From Rhodococcus sp. CH91 (GTDB lineage Bacteria; Actinomycetota; Actinomycetes; Mycobacteriales; Mycobacteriaceae), in assembly GCF_022554085.1 (NCBI RefSeq), contig NZ_JAKFYR010000002.1:186001-250000 (forward strand): a stretch of DNA of 64,000 bases, written 5' to 3'. The position numbers and the translations under genes are program-made. Within the stretch, counting starts at the first letter, position 1. Every line of letters begins with the position of its first letter. This document shows, one piece after another, positions 46,146 through 54,253 of this stretch. A model generated the notes under the pieces. That model was not told where the DNA came from, ran no database searches, and saw only the letters and a program-made list of their open reading frames with translations.

Positions 46146-46173
46146 GTATATGTATAAATATACGCATATATGC
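46146..46173 (-). promoter_or_regulatory. AT-rich promoter/operator region with dyads in the element
   Basis: GTATAT (46146) pairs with ATATAC (46158) across 6 bp. It is followed directly by the perfect palindrome GCATATATGC (46164-46173). The block is by far the most AT-rich spot in the window. It lies 24-51 bp upstream of the RHH-like gene and is a likely promoter and autoregulatory operator. An origin-like role is less likely given the lack of a replication gene. Confidence 0.5.
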
Positions 46174-46286
46174 ATATATTAACAATAGCATTTGTTGCAT
46201 TCTCAACTGGTTTTCCACACCCACTTCACCGTTTCCCCAGGTCATTGACGTTTTGTCAAAGATGTGACGTGGTGTTGGTGGAGGAA

Positions 46287-46880
46287 GTGGCCGAGATGCC
46301 GACGAAGACTCTCGAAGCGCTGCGTACCCCACTCGAGGACGGGGAGGTGCGCGTCGCGCGACGTGACGGGGTGGCGCGCTATCCCGCACGTTTCCAGCTG
46401 ATACTCGCCGCGAATCCGTGCCCGTGCGCGCCTCCGCGTGACGCCGACTGCATCTGTGCGCCGGCGGCGCGTCGACGCTATCTCGGCAGACTGTCCGGAC
46501 CGTTGCTCGACCGCGTCGACCTGCGGGTCCGGCTGCAGACGGTATCGACCAGTGCCCTGATGGGCGACGCGGGGGAGTGCACCGGCGACGTTCGTGCGCG
46601 TGTCGCGGCGGCACGGGCCTCGGCCGCCGAGCGGTGGGCGGCCTACGGATGGTCGACGAACGCGGAGGTCCCCGGCCCTGCTCTGCGCCAGAAGTTCCGG
46701 CTCCCGCCGGCGGCGTTGCGGCCGCTCGAGCGAGCTCTGCGCAAAGGCGCGGTCACGGCCAGGGGTGCGGATCGGGGACTGCGGGTCGCGTGGACGATAT
46801 GTGATCTCGACGGCGCGGTCTCGCCGTCGGAGGTGCATGTCGCCACCGCACTCGGTTTCCGGGACAGGGAGAGCGCATGA
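46287..46880 (+). pseudogene. yifB: yifB/comM 3' fragment
   Basis: The rest of YifB resumes at VAEMPTKTLEALRTPLEDGE and includes the AAA+ sensor region LILAANPCPCAPP, a Cys cluster (CPC, CIC), the SGPLLDRVDLRV arginine-finger region and the C-terminal Mg-chelatase-like helical domain (about 197 codons). GTG 46287, or ATG 46296 three codons later, could start a separate peptide. Without Walker A and B it cannot be an ATPase. The stop overlaps the dprA ATG (ATGA), so dprA may now depend on a promoter inside the element or on read-through. Confidence 0.92.
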
Positions 46881-48004
46881 GCGAGCCGGACGACCGTCGC
46901 CTGGCATGGGCGTATCTGTCCACGCTCGCACAGGGCGCGTCACGGTCGCTGTCCGCAGCGATCGCCGAACGCGGGGTGCTCGATGTGGCGGAATCCGTCC
47001 GCGCGGGCAGGTACGGCGGCGAACTCGCGTCGCGTCTCGCGGCGCGTGCCCACCTCGATACCGCTGCGTCCGATCTCGCGAGGGTGGCGCGCGCCGGCGG
47101 TCGCCTGGTGACGCCGGACGACGACGAATGGCCCGCCTGGCAGCTCCTCGCCTTCGACACTCTCGGCACGGCGACCGACACCGACGGCCCGCCGATCGCC
47201 TTGTGGGTCTGGGGTGAGCGCCGCCTCGACGAGCTCACCGAACGATCCGTGGGGATCGTGGGAACACGGGCCGCGAGCGGTTACGGCGAACACGTCACGA
47301 CCGAGATCGCGAGCGATCTCGCCTCCGACGGGTGGACGGTGATCTCGGGAGCGGCCTTCGGGGTGGATGCCGCGGCTCACCGGGCCGTGCTGGGCGTCGG
47401 TGGCGCCACCGTCGCCGTGCTCGCGTGCGGGGTCGATCGGGCATATCCGGCCGCACATGCCCGGTTGCTGCAGCGCATCGCCGAAACAGGCCTCGTGATC
47501 AGCGAATATCCTCCGGGAACGACTCCGGCCCGGTACCGATTCCTCGCCCGCAATCGTGTGATCGCGGCGCTCAGCGCGGGGATCGTGGTCGTCGAGGCCG
47601 GTTGGCGCAGCGGCGCCAGGAACACCGCAGCGTGGGCGCGTCGGCTGAGCCGGCCCGTCGGTGCCGTGCCCGGTCCGGTGACGTCGGCCGCGTCGCAGGG
47701 GTGTCATCGCATGATCCGGGAGGGTGAGGCCCGGCTCGTGGGCACCGCACGCGACGTGCTCGAGGAATGCGGACCCCTGCTCGGCTGCGAGGACGACCGC
47801 GATGCTCTGTTCCGGCGGGATCTGGACGGACTCTCGGGGGACATGACGGCGGTCTACGAAGCCCTTCCGGCTTCCGGAGTGTGCGAGCCGGCAGCCGTGG
47901 CCGAATCTGCGGGAGTGCCGGTCGACCGTGTGCGAGCGGCACTGCCGCTGCTCGAGCTCGAAGGGCTCGTGCTGCCCACCGACGAAGGCTGGCGGCGTGC
48001 GTGA
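46877..48004 (+). CDS. dprA: DNA-processing protein DprA
   Basis: DprA loads RecA on single-stranded DNA taken up in natural transformation. The 375-aa product has an N-terminal helical region, and the Rossmann-like core with SVGIVGTRAASGYGE near residues 122-136. It also has the block ISGAAFGVDAAAHRAVL and the arginine-rich stretch RYRFLARNRVIAALS. A C-terminal winged helix (AVYEALPASGVCEPAAVAES) is present. It is intact although the adjacent comM gene is split. It converges on the ClC gene with 13 bp between stops. Confidence 0.93.
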   Translation: MSEPDDRRLAWAYLSTLAQGASRSLSAAIAERGVLDVAESVRAGRYGGELASRLAARAHLDTAASDLARVARAGGRLVTPDDDEWPAWQLLAFDTLGTATDTDGPPIALWVWGERRLDELTERSVGIVGTRAASGYGEHVTTEIASDLASDGWTVISGAAFGVDAAAHRAVLGVGGATVAVLACGVDRAYPAAHARLLQRIAETGLVISEYPPGTTPARYRFLARNRVIAALSAGIVVVEAGWRSGARNTAAWARRLSRPVGAVPGPVTSAASQGCHRMIREGEARLVGTARDVLEECGPLLGCEDDRDALFRRDLDGLSGDMTAVYEALPASGVCEPAAVAESAGVPVDRVRAALPLLELEGLVLPTDEGWRRA

Positions 48005-48017
48005 CCGCCGCGGCCTC

Positions 48018-49358
48018 TCACGTCTCCTCCGGCCGGGGCCCGGAGACGGAGGATCCGAGCATGCGTATGCGCAGGCTGTCGTAGATCGGACGGCTCCCGA
48101 GACGCTGAGCCACCACGACCGAGCAGGCTGTCGCCGCCAGCATCGGAACTGCGACGCTGGTGACGGCCGTCATCTCCATCACGAGCACGATGCCGGTGAG
48201 GGGAGCCCGGACCGAGGCACCGAACAGCGCCGCCATCCCCACGAGAGCCATCGGCACGGCGAGGGAGGAATCGACCCCGGGCACCACTGCTGCGCAGATC
48301 TCGGCATACAGCACGCCCCACAGCGCGCCGAGGGCGAGCATCGGCGCGAACAGTCCGCCCGGGGTGCCTGCCGCGTACGACACCGGACCCGCGACGAAGC
48401 GCACCAGGAAATACCCCGCCACAACGGGAAGTGCGAAGGCCCCTCCTGTCACCGCGCGCTCGACCAGGTCGTCACCACCGCCGGCGATCCACGGTGCGAC
48501 ACTGCCCGCGAGCCCCAGGACGCCACCGATGACGGCGGCCTTCGCAATCGGTGTGAGCGATCGGATCGCACCCACCACCTGCAGCGACGACATGATCATC
48601 CGGTTGTAGGCGGCGCCCAGGAGGCCGGTGAGCAGCCCGAACACCACGAAGACGGGAAGCAGGGCCAGGGAAGGCGAGTGGAGGTCGCCGACAGCGAAGT
48701 CGGGAAGGTCGCCGACGATCAGACGCGAGCATCCCACCCCGGTCGCCACCGCGAGCAGCGCGGGAACGACGATGCGCAGGCGGAGAGTGTGGGTCACTTC
48801 CTCCAGGACGAACAGGGCTCCGCCGAGAGGCGCTCCGAAGGCCACGGCCAGTCCTGCGCCTGCGACCGAGGACTGGAGCAGGCGGATGTCCTCGATGCCC
48901 ATGCGGGCGCGGCGTCCGGTCTCCGCACCGACCGCGGCACCCATGTGCACGATCGGCCCTTCTCGGCCCAGCACGAGTCCCGAGCCGATGGCGAGTATTC
49001 CGCCGACGAAAGTGGCCGGGACTATCACGAACCGGGGAGGGTCGGCCTGCTTGCGGGCGACGGCCTCGACGTGCTGGATGCCACTGCCCGACACCAGGGG
49101 GACGTGCCGGACGACGACCGCCGCCACCGCGGCGCAGACGGCAGTGACCCCGGCGGGCACCAGCCAGTCCGGGCCGGGGAGCGCGTGTGACCAGTCCAGC
49201 AGGTGCAGGCGCAGGTCGTCGGCCCGTTCGAGACACCAGCGGAACGCCCCGCCCACGAACCCGATGAGGGCTCCGGCCACGGCGGCCAGCAGGCAGATCG
49301 TCGTCAGCTCACGGAGGGGGAGGGTCTGTTCCTCCGGGGAGTCCTCGGGTTCTGCCAC
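48018..49358 (-). CDS. ClC-family chloride/proton antiporter
   Basis: A 446-aa membrane protein with the ClC signature sequences: GSGIQ near residue 90, GREGPIVH near 130 (with the gating Glu), and GGLFAP near 340. The internal proton Glu (in VLEEVTHTL) and the inner-gate Tyr (RPIYDSL) are also conserved, which points to a 2Cl-/H+ exchanger rather than a channel. It lacks C-terminal CBS domains. Such exchangers help acid resistance in other bacteria. ATG 49358 gives a short acidic N-terminus before the first helix. Confidence 0.92.
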   Translation of the reverse strand: MAEPEDSPEEQTLPLRELTTICLLAAVAGALIGFVGGAFRWCLERADDLRLHLLDWSHALPGPDWLVPAGVTAVCAAVAAVVVRHVPLVSGSGIQHVEAVARKQADPPRFVIVPATFVGGILAIGSGLVLGREGPIVHMGAAVGAETGRRARMGIEDIRLLQSSVAGAGLAVAFGAPLGGALFVLEEVTHTLRLRIVVPALLAVATGVGCSRLIVGDLPDFAVGDLHSPSLALLPVFVVFGLLTGLLGAAYNRMIMSSLQVVGAIRSLTPIAKAAVIGGVLGLAGSVAPWIAGGGDDLVERAVTGGAFALPVVAGYFLVRFVAGPVSYAAGTPGGLFAPMLALGALWGVLYAEICAAVVPGVDSSLAVPMALVGMAALFGASVRAPLTGIVLVMEMTAVTSVAVPMLAATACSVVVAQRLGSRPIYDSLRIRMLGSSVSGPRPEET

Positions 49359-49432
49359 GTCGCCTCCGAACCGCGATGGCCGTTTCTCGGGTCCGTCTCA
49401 CCGGCCGGGCATGTTGCTCCGGCAGCGGCCGG

Positions 49433-49696
49433 TCAGTCGGCGGCCTCCTCGGGGGAGGACGCCTCGACGTACCAGGCGCGGGCCTCGCGGTCCCACTTGA
49501 CTTCCTCGCGGCGGGACTTGCGGAACTCGCGGAGGACGGCGCGGTCGATCGACGGGTGACCGTTGTCGTTGACGTAGATCCAGTCGGAACCGAACTTGGC
49601 CTCGATGGCGTCGACCATGTCGGTCTGGGCGACCCGTCGTTCGGTGTCGATGATGTCGGTCATCCAATCGGCGATCTCCGCCGCGGTGGTGCTCAT
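49433..49696 (-). CDS. small DUF6953-type protein
   Basis: An 87-aa acidic protein starting MSTTAAEIADWMTDIIDTER, with VDAIEAKFGSDWIYVNDNGH and a C-terminal KWDREARAWYV. The pattern fits the small DUF6953 family of actinobacteria, whose function is unknown; the fold looks like a winged helix. ATG 49696 was preferred to the longer frame to 49840, which overlaps the divergent flavoprotein gene. Confidence 0.72.
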   Translation of the reverse strand: MSTTAAEIADWMTDIIDTERRVAQTDMVDAIEAKFGSDWIYVNDNGHPSIDRAVLREFRKSRREEVKWDREARAWYVEASSPEEAAD

Positions 49697-49793
49697 GGCT
49701 ATCGAGCCTAGATCGTCGGAGAAGGTGACCACACCATTGTCCCCGGACACGGGGTAGCGTGGCTCGAGATAGGTAACCCTTACAGGAGGTCCC

Positions 49794-50576
49794 GTGGCAG
49801 CCAGATCCCGCACTTCGACCATTCTCACGGTGCTGCGCACCGAGGTCGTCGGCGAGCACTTCGTCCGTGTGGTGTTGGGCGGGCAGGGCTTCGACGAGTT
49901 CCCGGCACGTCCGGAGACCGACAGTTACGTCAAGCTCGAACTGCCGGTGGGGGACGAGACGCTGCTGCGCACCTACACCGTGCGCCGTGTGGATCCGGAG
50001 GCCAGGGAGATCTGGATCGACTTCGTCGTCCACGGCGACGAAGGGGTCGCGGGGCCGTGGGCACGATCGGTGCAGCCGGGCACACAGGTCGTCGTGCACG
50101 GACCGGGTGGGGGCTACAGCCCGGATCCGTCCGCGGATTTCCACCTGCTCGCGGGGGACGAAACGGCGCTCCCGGCGATCGCGGTGGCACTGGAAGGACT
50201 TCCCGGGCATGCGCGGGGCGCGGTGTTCGTGGAGGTCGCCGGTCCGTCCGACGAGCTCGCCCTGTCGGGACCGGAGGGCGTCACGATCACCTGGCTCCAT
50301 CGCGGGGTGGCTGCCGGAGATGCCGGGGCCGATCGGAGTGAAGGCAATGCCCCGCTCGTGAAGGCGGTCGAGGCCATGCCGTGGCCGGGCGGAGACGTGG
50401 AGGTCTTCGTGCACGGGGAGGCCGAGACGGTCATGAAGCACATTCGCCCGTACCTGCGGAAGGAGCGGGCGGTGCCGTCCTCGCGCGCGTCGATCTCGGG
50501 GTACTGGCGTCGTGGGCGCACGGAAGAGGGCTTCCGCGTGTGGAAGAGCGAACTGGCGGCGGCGGAGACCAGCTGA
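49794..50576 (+). CDS. siderophore-interacting FAD-binding ferric reductase
   Basis: A 260-aa member of the SIP/ViuB family, which reduces ferric siderophores in the cytoplasm. It has the FAD-binding LRTYTVRRVD motif (RxYT) near residues 59-68. The NAD(P)H-binding region FHLLAGDETALPAIAVALEG follows, as does the C-terminal FVHGEAETVMKHIRPYLR with GYWRRGRTEEG. The GTG is preceded by an excellent ACAGGAGGT site. It holds the place of Rv2895c (viuB) between dprA and xerC. No iron-regulator box could be confirmed upstream. Confidence 0.9.
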   Translation: MAARSRTSTILTVLRTEVVGEHFVRVVLGGQGFDEFPARPETDSYVKLELPVGDETLLRTYTVRRVDPEAREIWIDFVVHGDEGVAGPWARSVQPGTQVVVHGPGGGYSPDPSADFHLLAGDETALPAIAVALEGLPGHARGAVFVEVAGPSDELALSGPEGVTITWLHRGVAAGDAGADRSEGNAPLVKAVEAMPWPGGDVEVFVHGEAETVMKHIRPYLRKERAVPSSRASISGYWRRGRTEEGFRVWKSELAAAETS

Positions 50577-50601
50577 TCGGCAGCAGCACCGATCGGCTGG
50601 T
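50568..50601. terminator. bidirectional terminator between convergent genes
   Basis: A 13-bp stem with one G-U pair (50568-50580 with 50589-50601) and an 8-nt loop overlaps the stop of the flavoprotein gene and precedes the end of the MFS gene. It can serve both strands. Confidence 0.7.
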
Positions 50602-50613
50602 GCCGCTGCCTCG

Positions 50614-51801
50614 TCAGCTGGTGGACTCGCGCGCGAGCACCGTGATCGCGGTGAGCGCGAGTCCCGAGCAGACCACGATGGAGACGGCCATCGGGATGCC
50701 GGTGCCTTCGCCCCCGAGTCCCACCAGCGGGGAGACCACCGCGGCGAGGCCGAACTGGGACGCGCCGATCACGGCAGATCCGGTGCCGGCCGCCTTCGGG
50801 ACCTGCGCCTGGGCGAGGGCGGTGGCATTGCCCATCGTCATGCCGACGGCGCTGACCGCGACGAACAGCAGCGGCAGGATCACCGCGGCGTTGTAGCCGA
50901 CCACGATCATGGCGAGCAGGAGCAGGGTGCCCGCGGTGAACATGGTGGTCACACCGACGAGCAGCAGTTTTCGTACCTCGAACCGCCCGATGAGGCGGGC
51001 ATTGATCGCGTTGCTCAGGACGAGTCCGACGGAGTTGACGGCGAACACCATCGAGAACTGGCCGGGACTCAGCCCGAGAACGTCCTGCGTGACGAAGGGG
51101 GACGCCGAGATGTACGAGAACATGCCGCCGAAGCCCAGGGCCATCGCAGCCGCGTAGCCGACGAACCGTCGCTTGCTCAGCACGTAACCGAAATTTCCGG
51201 CCATGATCTTCAGGCCGCCCCCGTGTCGCTTCTCGGGCGGCAGGGTCTCGGGGACGAACAGGAGGGCTCCGAGCGCCATCACGATTGCCAGTCCGGTGAG
51301 TACCCAGAAGATCCCACGCCACCCGATCGGGCCGAGCAATACGCCGCCGAGCAGCGGCGCGGCCACGGGCGCGACTCCACCGATGATCATCATGAGGCTG
51401 AACAGCTTTGCCGCCTGGTTGCCCTTCGCCTTGTCGGCGATGACCGCGCGGGCGAGAACGATCCCGGTGCCGCCGCTGAACCCCTGGATCAGGCGTGCCG
51501 CGATCAGCACCTCCACGGTGGGTGCCATCGCGCAGATCGCGCTGCTGATCGCGAGCACGACGGTGCCGGCGAGGATCAGCTTGCGCCTGCCCCAGCTGTC
51601 GGACAGCGGGCCCACCAGGAGTTGGCCGAGCCCGAGCCCGGCCATGAAGGTCGTGAGGGTGAGCTGGACGCCCACGGTCGTGCTGCCCAGGCTCTCCGCC
51701 ATGATCGGCAGTCCGGGTAGGTACATGTCGGTGGCGAGAGGCGCTGTCGCCGACAGCAGAGCCAGTGCGAAGAGCATCGGCACCGGAATCATTTTGTTCA
51801 C
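50614..51801 (-). CDS. Bcr/CflA-family MFS drug exporter
   Basis: A 395-aa, 12-helix major facilitator transporter. The N-terminal ATAPLATDMYLPGLP motif, the loop GPLSDSWGRRKLIL (MFS motif A) and ARAVIADKA identify the Bcr/CflA subfamily. Its members export drugs such as bicyclomycin, chloramphenicol or sulphonamides; the real substrate cannot be told. It is divergent from xerC across 61 bp. Confidence 0.88.
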   Translation of the reverse strand: MNKMIPVPMLFALALLSATAPLATDMYLPGLPIMAESLGSTTVGVQLTLTTFMAGLGLGQLLVGPLSDSWGRRKLILAGTVVLAISSAICAMAPTVEVLIAARLIQGFSGGTGIVLARAVIADKAKGNQAAKLFSLMMIIGGVAPVAAPLLGGVLLGPIGWRGIFWVLTGLAIVMALGALLFVPETLPPEKRHGGGLKIMAGNFGYVLSKRRFVGYAAAMALGFGGMFSYISASPFVTQDVLGLSPGQFSMVFAVNSVGLVLSNAINARLIGRFEVRKLLLVGVTTMFTAGTLLLLAMIVVGYNAAVILPLLFVAVSAVGMTMGNATALAQAQVPKAAGTGSAVIGASQFGLAAVVSPLVGLGGEGTGIPMAVSIVVCSGLALTAITVLARESTS

Positions 51802-51862
51802 GAAAGCACTTTAATCGGCGGGGTTCGTTGCGCTCGAGGCACCGGCAGCGCACGGTAGGACC

Positions 51863-52801
51863 ATGCGACACGACGGATCGGACGGTCTCCCCGCGCCCCT
51901 GGCCGTACATCTCGGCGACTTCGTCGACCACCTGCGACTCGAGGGCAACCGCTCGGAACATACGATCCGGGCGTATTCCACCGACATCCGCTCCCTGCTG
52001 CAGCACCTCGCGGTTCAGCGCCCCGACGCGCGTATCGCCGATCTCGACCTCGATCTCGTGCGTGCATGGCTGGCCGGGATGGTGCAGGCGGGCGCGGCTC
52101 GAACGACGCTCGCCCGGCGGACGTCGTCGGTTCGGGTCTTCACGGCCTGGCTCGTCCGTACCGGGCGCCTCGACGCCGATCCCGCGACGCGGCTCGTCGC
52201 TCCACAGCCGCACCGGTCACTACCCGCGGTACTGCGCGACGACCAGGCGCTGGAGATCATGGAGGCTGCGAAATCCGGTGCGCGCGAACTCGATCCTGTC
52301 GCCCTCCGCGATCGTGTGATCGTCGAACTGCTGTACGCGACCGGAATCCGGGTGGGGGAGCTGTGTGCAGCAGACGTCGACGACGTGGATACGGACCGAC
52401 GCGTGCTCAGGGTCCTCGGCAAAGGTGACAGGGAGCGAATCGTTCCCTACGGAGGCCCTGCGGCCGAGGCGCTCGACGCGTGGCTGAGTCACGGACGTCC
52501 CCACCTCGCGCGTTCGTCGTCGGGAGCAGCGCTGGTCCTCGGGAAGCGCGGCGGTCGCATCGACCAGCGACAGGTCCGCTCGGTGGTACACGAGGCCGTC
52601 TCGTCGGTTCCCGGTGCACCGGACATCGCTCCGCACGGTCTGCGTCACAGCGCTGCCACGCACCTGCTCGAAGGGGGAGCGGACCTGCGGGTGGTCCAGG
52701 AGGTGCTGGGCCATTCGAGTCTGGCCACCACCCAGCTCTACACCCATGTGTCGGTGGCCCGACTGCGTGCCGCGCACGAACAGGCTCATCCGCGCGCCTG
52801 A
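51863..52801 (+). CDS. xerC: tyrosine recombinase XerC
   Basis: XerC, with XerD, resolves chromosome dimers at the dif site. The 312-aa product has an N-terminal SAM-like core-binding domain (~12-110) and the catalytic domain with all six residues: Arg163 (TGIRVGEL), Lys187 (GKGDRE), His258 and Arg261 (HGLRH), His284 (LGHSS) and Tyr293 (TTQLYTHV). It is the housekeeping enzyme by position (Rv2894c). Although nearby, it is not part of the yifB insertion. XerCD could in principle act on a foreign dif-like site, but none was seen at the element ends. Confidence 0.95.
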   Translation: MRHDGSDGLPAPLAVHLGDFVDHLRLEGNRSEHTIRAYSTDIRSLLQHLAVQRPDARIADLDLDLVRAWLAGMVQAGAARTTLARRTSSVRVFTAWLVRTGRLDADPATRLVAPQPHRSLPAVLRDDQALEIMEAAKSGARELDPVALRDRVIVELLYATGIRVGELCAADVDDVDTDRRVLRVLGKGDRERIVPYGGPAAEALDAWLSHGRPHLARSSSGAALVLGKRGGRIDQRQVRSVVHEAVSSVPGAPDIAPHGLRHSAATHLLEGGADLRVVQEVLGHSSLATTQLYTHVSVARLRAAHEQAHPRA

Positions 52802-52883
52802 TCACGGCCCGAGTCGAGGCGTGGTCGCCGGAATGCCGGTTTGATAGCGTGCGCCGGCAACATCATCGACTTCGGGGGAACAG

Positions 52884-54191
52884 ATGAGACGCAACGAGCC
52901 CGGCCCAGCCCTGCCCGCCTGGTTGCAGGACGGGCCGGATCCCGGGCCCGAACCTGCCCGGCGGGGCGTCCGCCGCGGAGCCCGCGAGACCGGGAACCCC
53001 GCGAACTCCCTACCGCCCGAGGACGACGCGGCCTCGCTCGTCGTCTCCGTGCCGCTGACGATGGCGTTTCCTCCCCGGACCGCCGCGGGCGAGGAACCCG
53101 ATGCCTCTTCTGCTCCGGAACCGGAACCCGAGAGCAGCCCCGAGCCCGAGCCGGTGCAGCCGGACCCCGTGCTCGAACCGGGCGACCGCGATCCCGGATC
53201 CGTTCCGGAGGACGCGCTGCACGACGGGATTCCTCACGTGCTGCAGCGACTCGACCAGGGACCGTCGAGCGTCGATCTCGAGTCCGGAACACTCGTCCGG
53301 CGATCCCGCCGTTCGGCCGGGCGCTGGCGGGAGAGCGTCCACCGGCTCACGGGAGGTCGGTTCGACGCCGGGGGCTCCGAGCGGCACGAGGACCTCATCG
53401 CCCGTATCCGCCAGCCGGTTCCGGGCGACTACCGAATCGCTGTGCTGTCGTTGAAAGGCGGGGTGGGGAAGACCACCACCACGATCGGCCTGGGATCGAC
53501 CTTCGCGTCGTTGCGGGGCGACTGCGTGATCGCCGTCGACGCGAATCCCGATTTCGGGACCCTCGCGCAGCGTGTGCCCCGGCAGACGGATTCGACGGTG
53601 CGGGATCTGCTCGCCGATATTCCACGCATACAACGTTATTCGGATGTCCGGATCCACACCTCGCAGGCTCCCAGCCGGCTCGAGGTGCTGGCGAGCGAGC
53701 GGGATCCGGCGGCTTCGGAGGCGTTCAGCGAGGACGACTACCTGCGGATCGTCGACGTCCTCCAGGTCTTCTACAACATCATCCTCACCGACTGCGGGAC
53801 CGGGATCATGCACTCGGTCATGAGTGGAGTGCTCGCCTCGGCGAACACGCTGGTGCTCGTCGCTTCGCCGGCGGTCGATGCCGCGCGCAGTGCCGCCGCG
53901 ACCCTGGATTGGTTGCAGGCGCACGGCTACGGAGACCTCGTCGAGCGCACGGTCGTCGTCATCAGCTCGCCGCGTCCGGGTTCGGCGAACGTCGACATGG
54001 ATGCCCTGATCGGGCATTTCCTCGCGCGCTGTCGCGCGGTGAAGGTGGTGCCCTTCGACGAGCATCTCGCCGAGGGTGCCGAGATCGACCTCGAACGGCT
54101 CCGGCCCGCGACCCGCGCGGCCTTCGTCGACCTGGCAGCGATGGTCGCCGACGACTTCCCCGCCCTGTCGGGGCGTCACGCGGTGTACTGA
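52884..54191 (+). CDS. MinD/ParA-like ATPase with long acidic/proline N-terminus
   Basis: A 435-aa protein. Residues 1-180 are low-complexity, rich in Pro, Glu and Arg. The C-terminal half is a ParA/MinD ATPase with the deviant Walker A KGGVGKTTT at 191-199, the switch-region VDANPDFGTLAQRV, and Walker B-like ILTDCGTGI. The plan (disordered N-terminus plus MinD-like domain) is that of EspI-type proteins linked to ESX secretion in mycobacteria, but no ESX genes are in the window. A chromosome or pole-positioning role is also possible. ATG 52884 follows GGGGGAACAG. A tandem repeat begins exactly at its stop. Confidence 0.82.
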   Translation: MRRNEPGPALPAWLQDGPDPGPEPARRGVRRGARETGNPANSLPPEDDAASLVVSVPLTMAFPPRTAAGEEPDASSAPEPEPESSPEPEPVQPDPVLEPGDRDPGSVPEDALHDGIPHVLQRLDQGPSSVDLESGTLVRRSRRSAGRWRESVHRLTGGRFDAGGSERHEDLIARIRQPVPGDYRIAVLSLKGGVGKTTTTIGLGSTFASLRGDCVIAVDANPDFGTLAQRVPRQTDSTVRDLLADIPRIQRYSDVRIHTSQAPSRLEVLASERDPAASEAFSEDDYLRIVDVLQVFYNIILTDCGTGIMHSVMSGVLASANTLVLVASPAVDAARSAAATLDWLQAHGYGDLVERTVVVISSPRPGSANVDMDALIGHFLARCRAVKVVPFDEHLAEGAEIDLERLRPATRAAFVDLAAMVADDFPALSGRHAVY

Positions 54192-54253
54192 CGCGGCGCG
54201 TCAGGCGCGGTACCGACACGGCGCGTCAGGCGCGGTACCGACGCGGCGCGTCA
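54189..54253. repeat. 25-bp tandem repeat between convergent genes
   Basis: Units at 54191-54215, 54216-54240 and a half unit at 54241-54253 differ at one position. Each unit contains a short dyad (GACGC-GGC-GCGTC). The first copy supplies the TGA stop of the ParA-like gene. The last copy supplies the stop (TCA on the plus strand, 54251-54253) of the opposite M23 gene. Confidence 0.9.

Larger units (their letters stand above)
44286..46285. mobile_element. about 2.0-kb foreign element inserted in yifB/comM, no recombinase gene
   Basis: Removing 44286-46285 rejoins codon 305 of yifB in frame and gives a complete 502-residue protein of normal family length. This fixes the insertion length at 2,000 bp, though each edge could shift by a few bases. 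The inserted DNA is visibly AT-richer than its neighbours: the 60 bases from 45001 are 45% GC by count. It carries a phage-type YopX gene, an RHH-like gene, a membrane coiled-coil gene and a possible small ORF. I found no transposase, integrase, terminal inverted repeats or target duplication. A host dyad (CGGCATC at 44265, GATGCCG at 46295) is centred within 2 bp of the junction. Confidence 0.88.

Noticed and set aside
44286-46285. Transposon with terminal inverted repeats and target duplication in yifB
   Set aside because: The two ends do not match each other as inverted repeats. The best flanking 5-mers (GACGA and GAGGA) are not identical, and no transposase gene is present.
49764-49785. 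AGGTAACCCT upstream of the siderophore-interacting protein as an IdeR iron box
   Set aside because: The spacing between the AGG and CCT halves (4 bp) does not fit the 19-bp IdeR consensus, where they lie 9 bp apart.
51863-52801. xerC as the integrase of the nearby element
   Set aside because: It is the housekeeping XerC by position and sequence, 5.6 kb from the element, with host-like composition.
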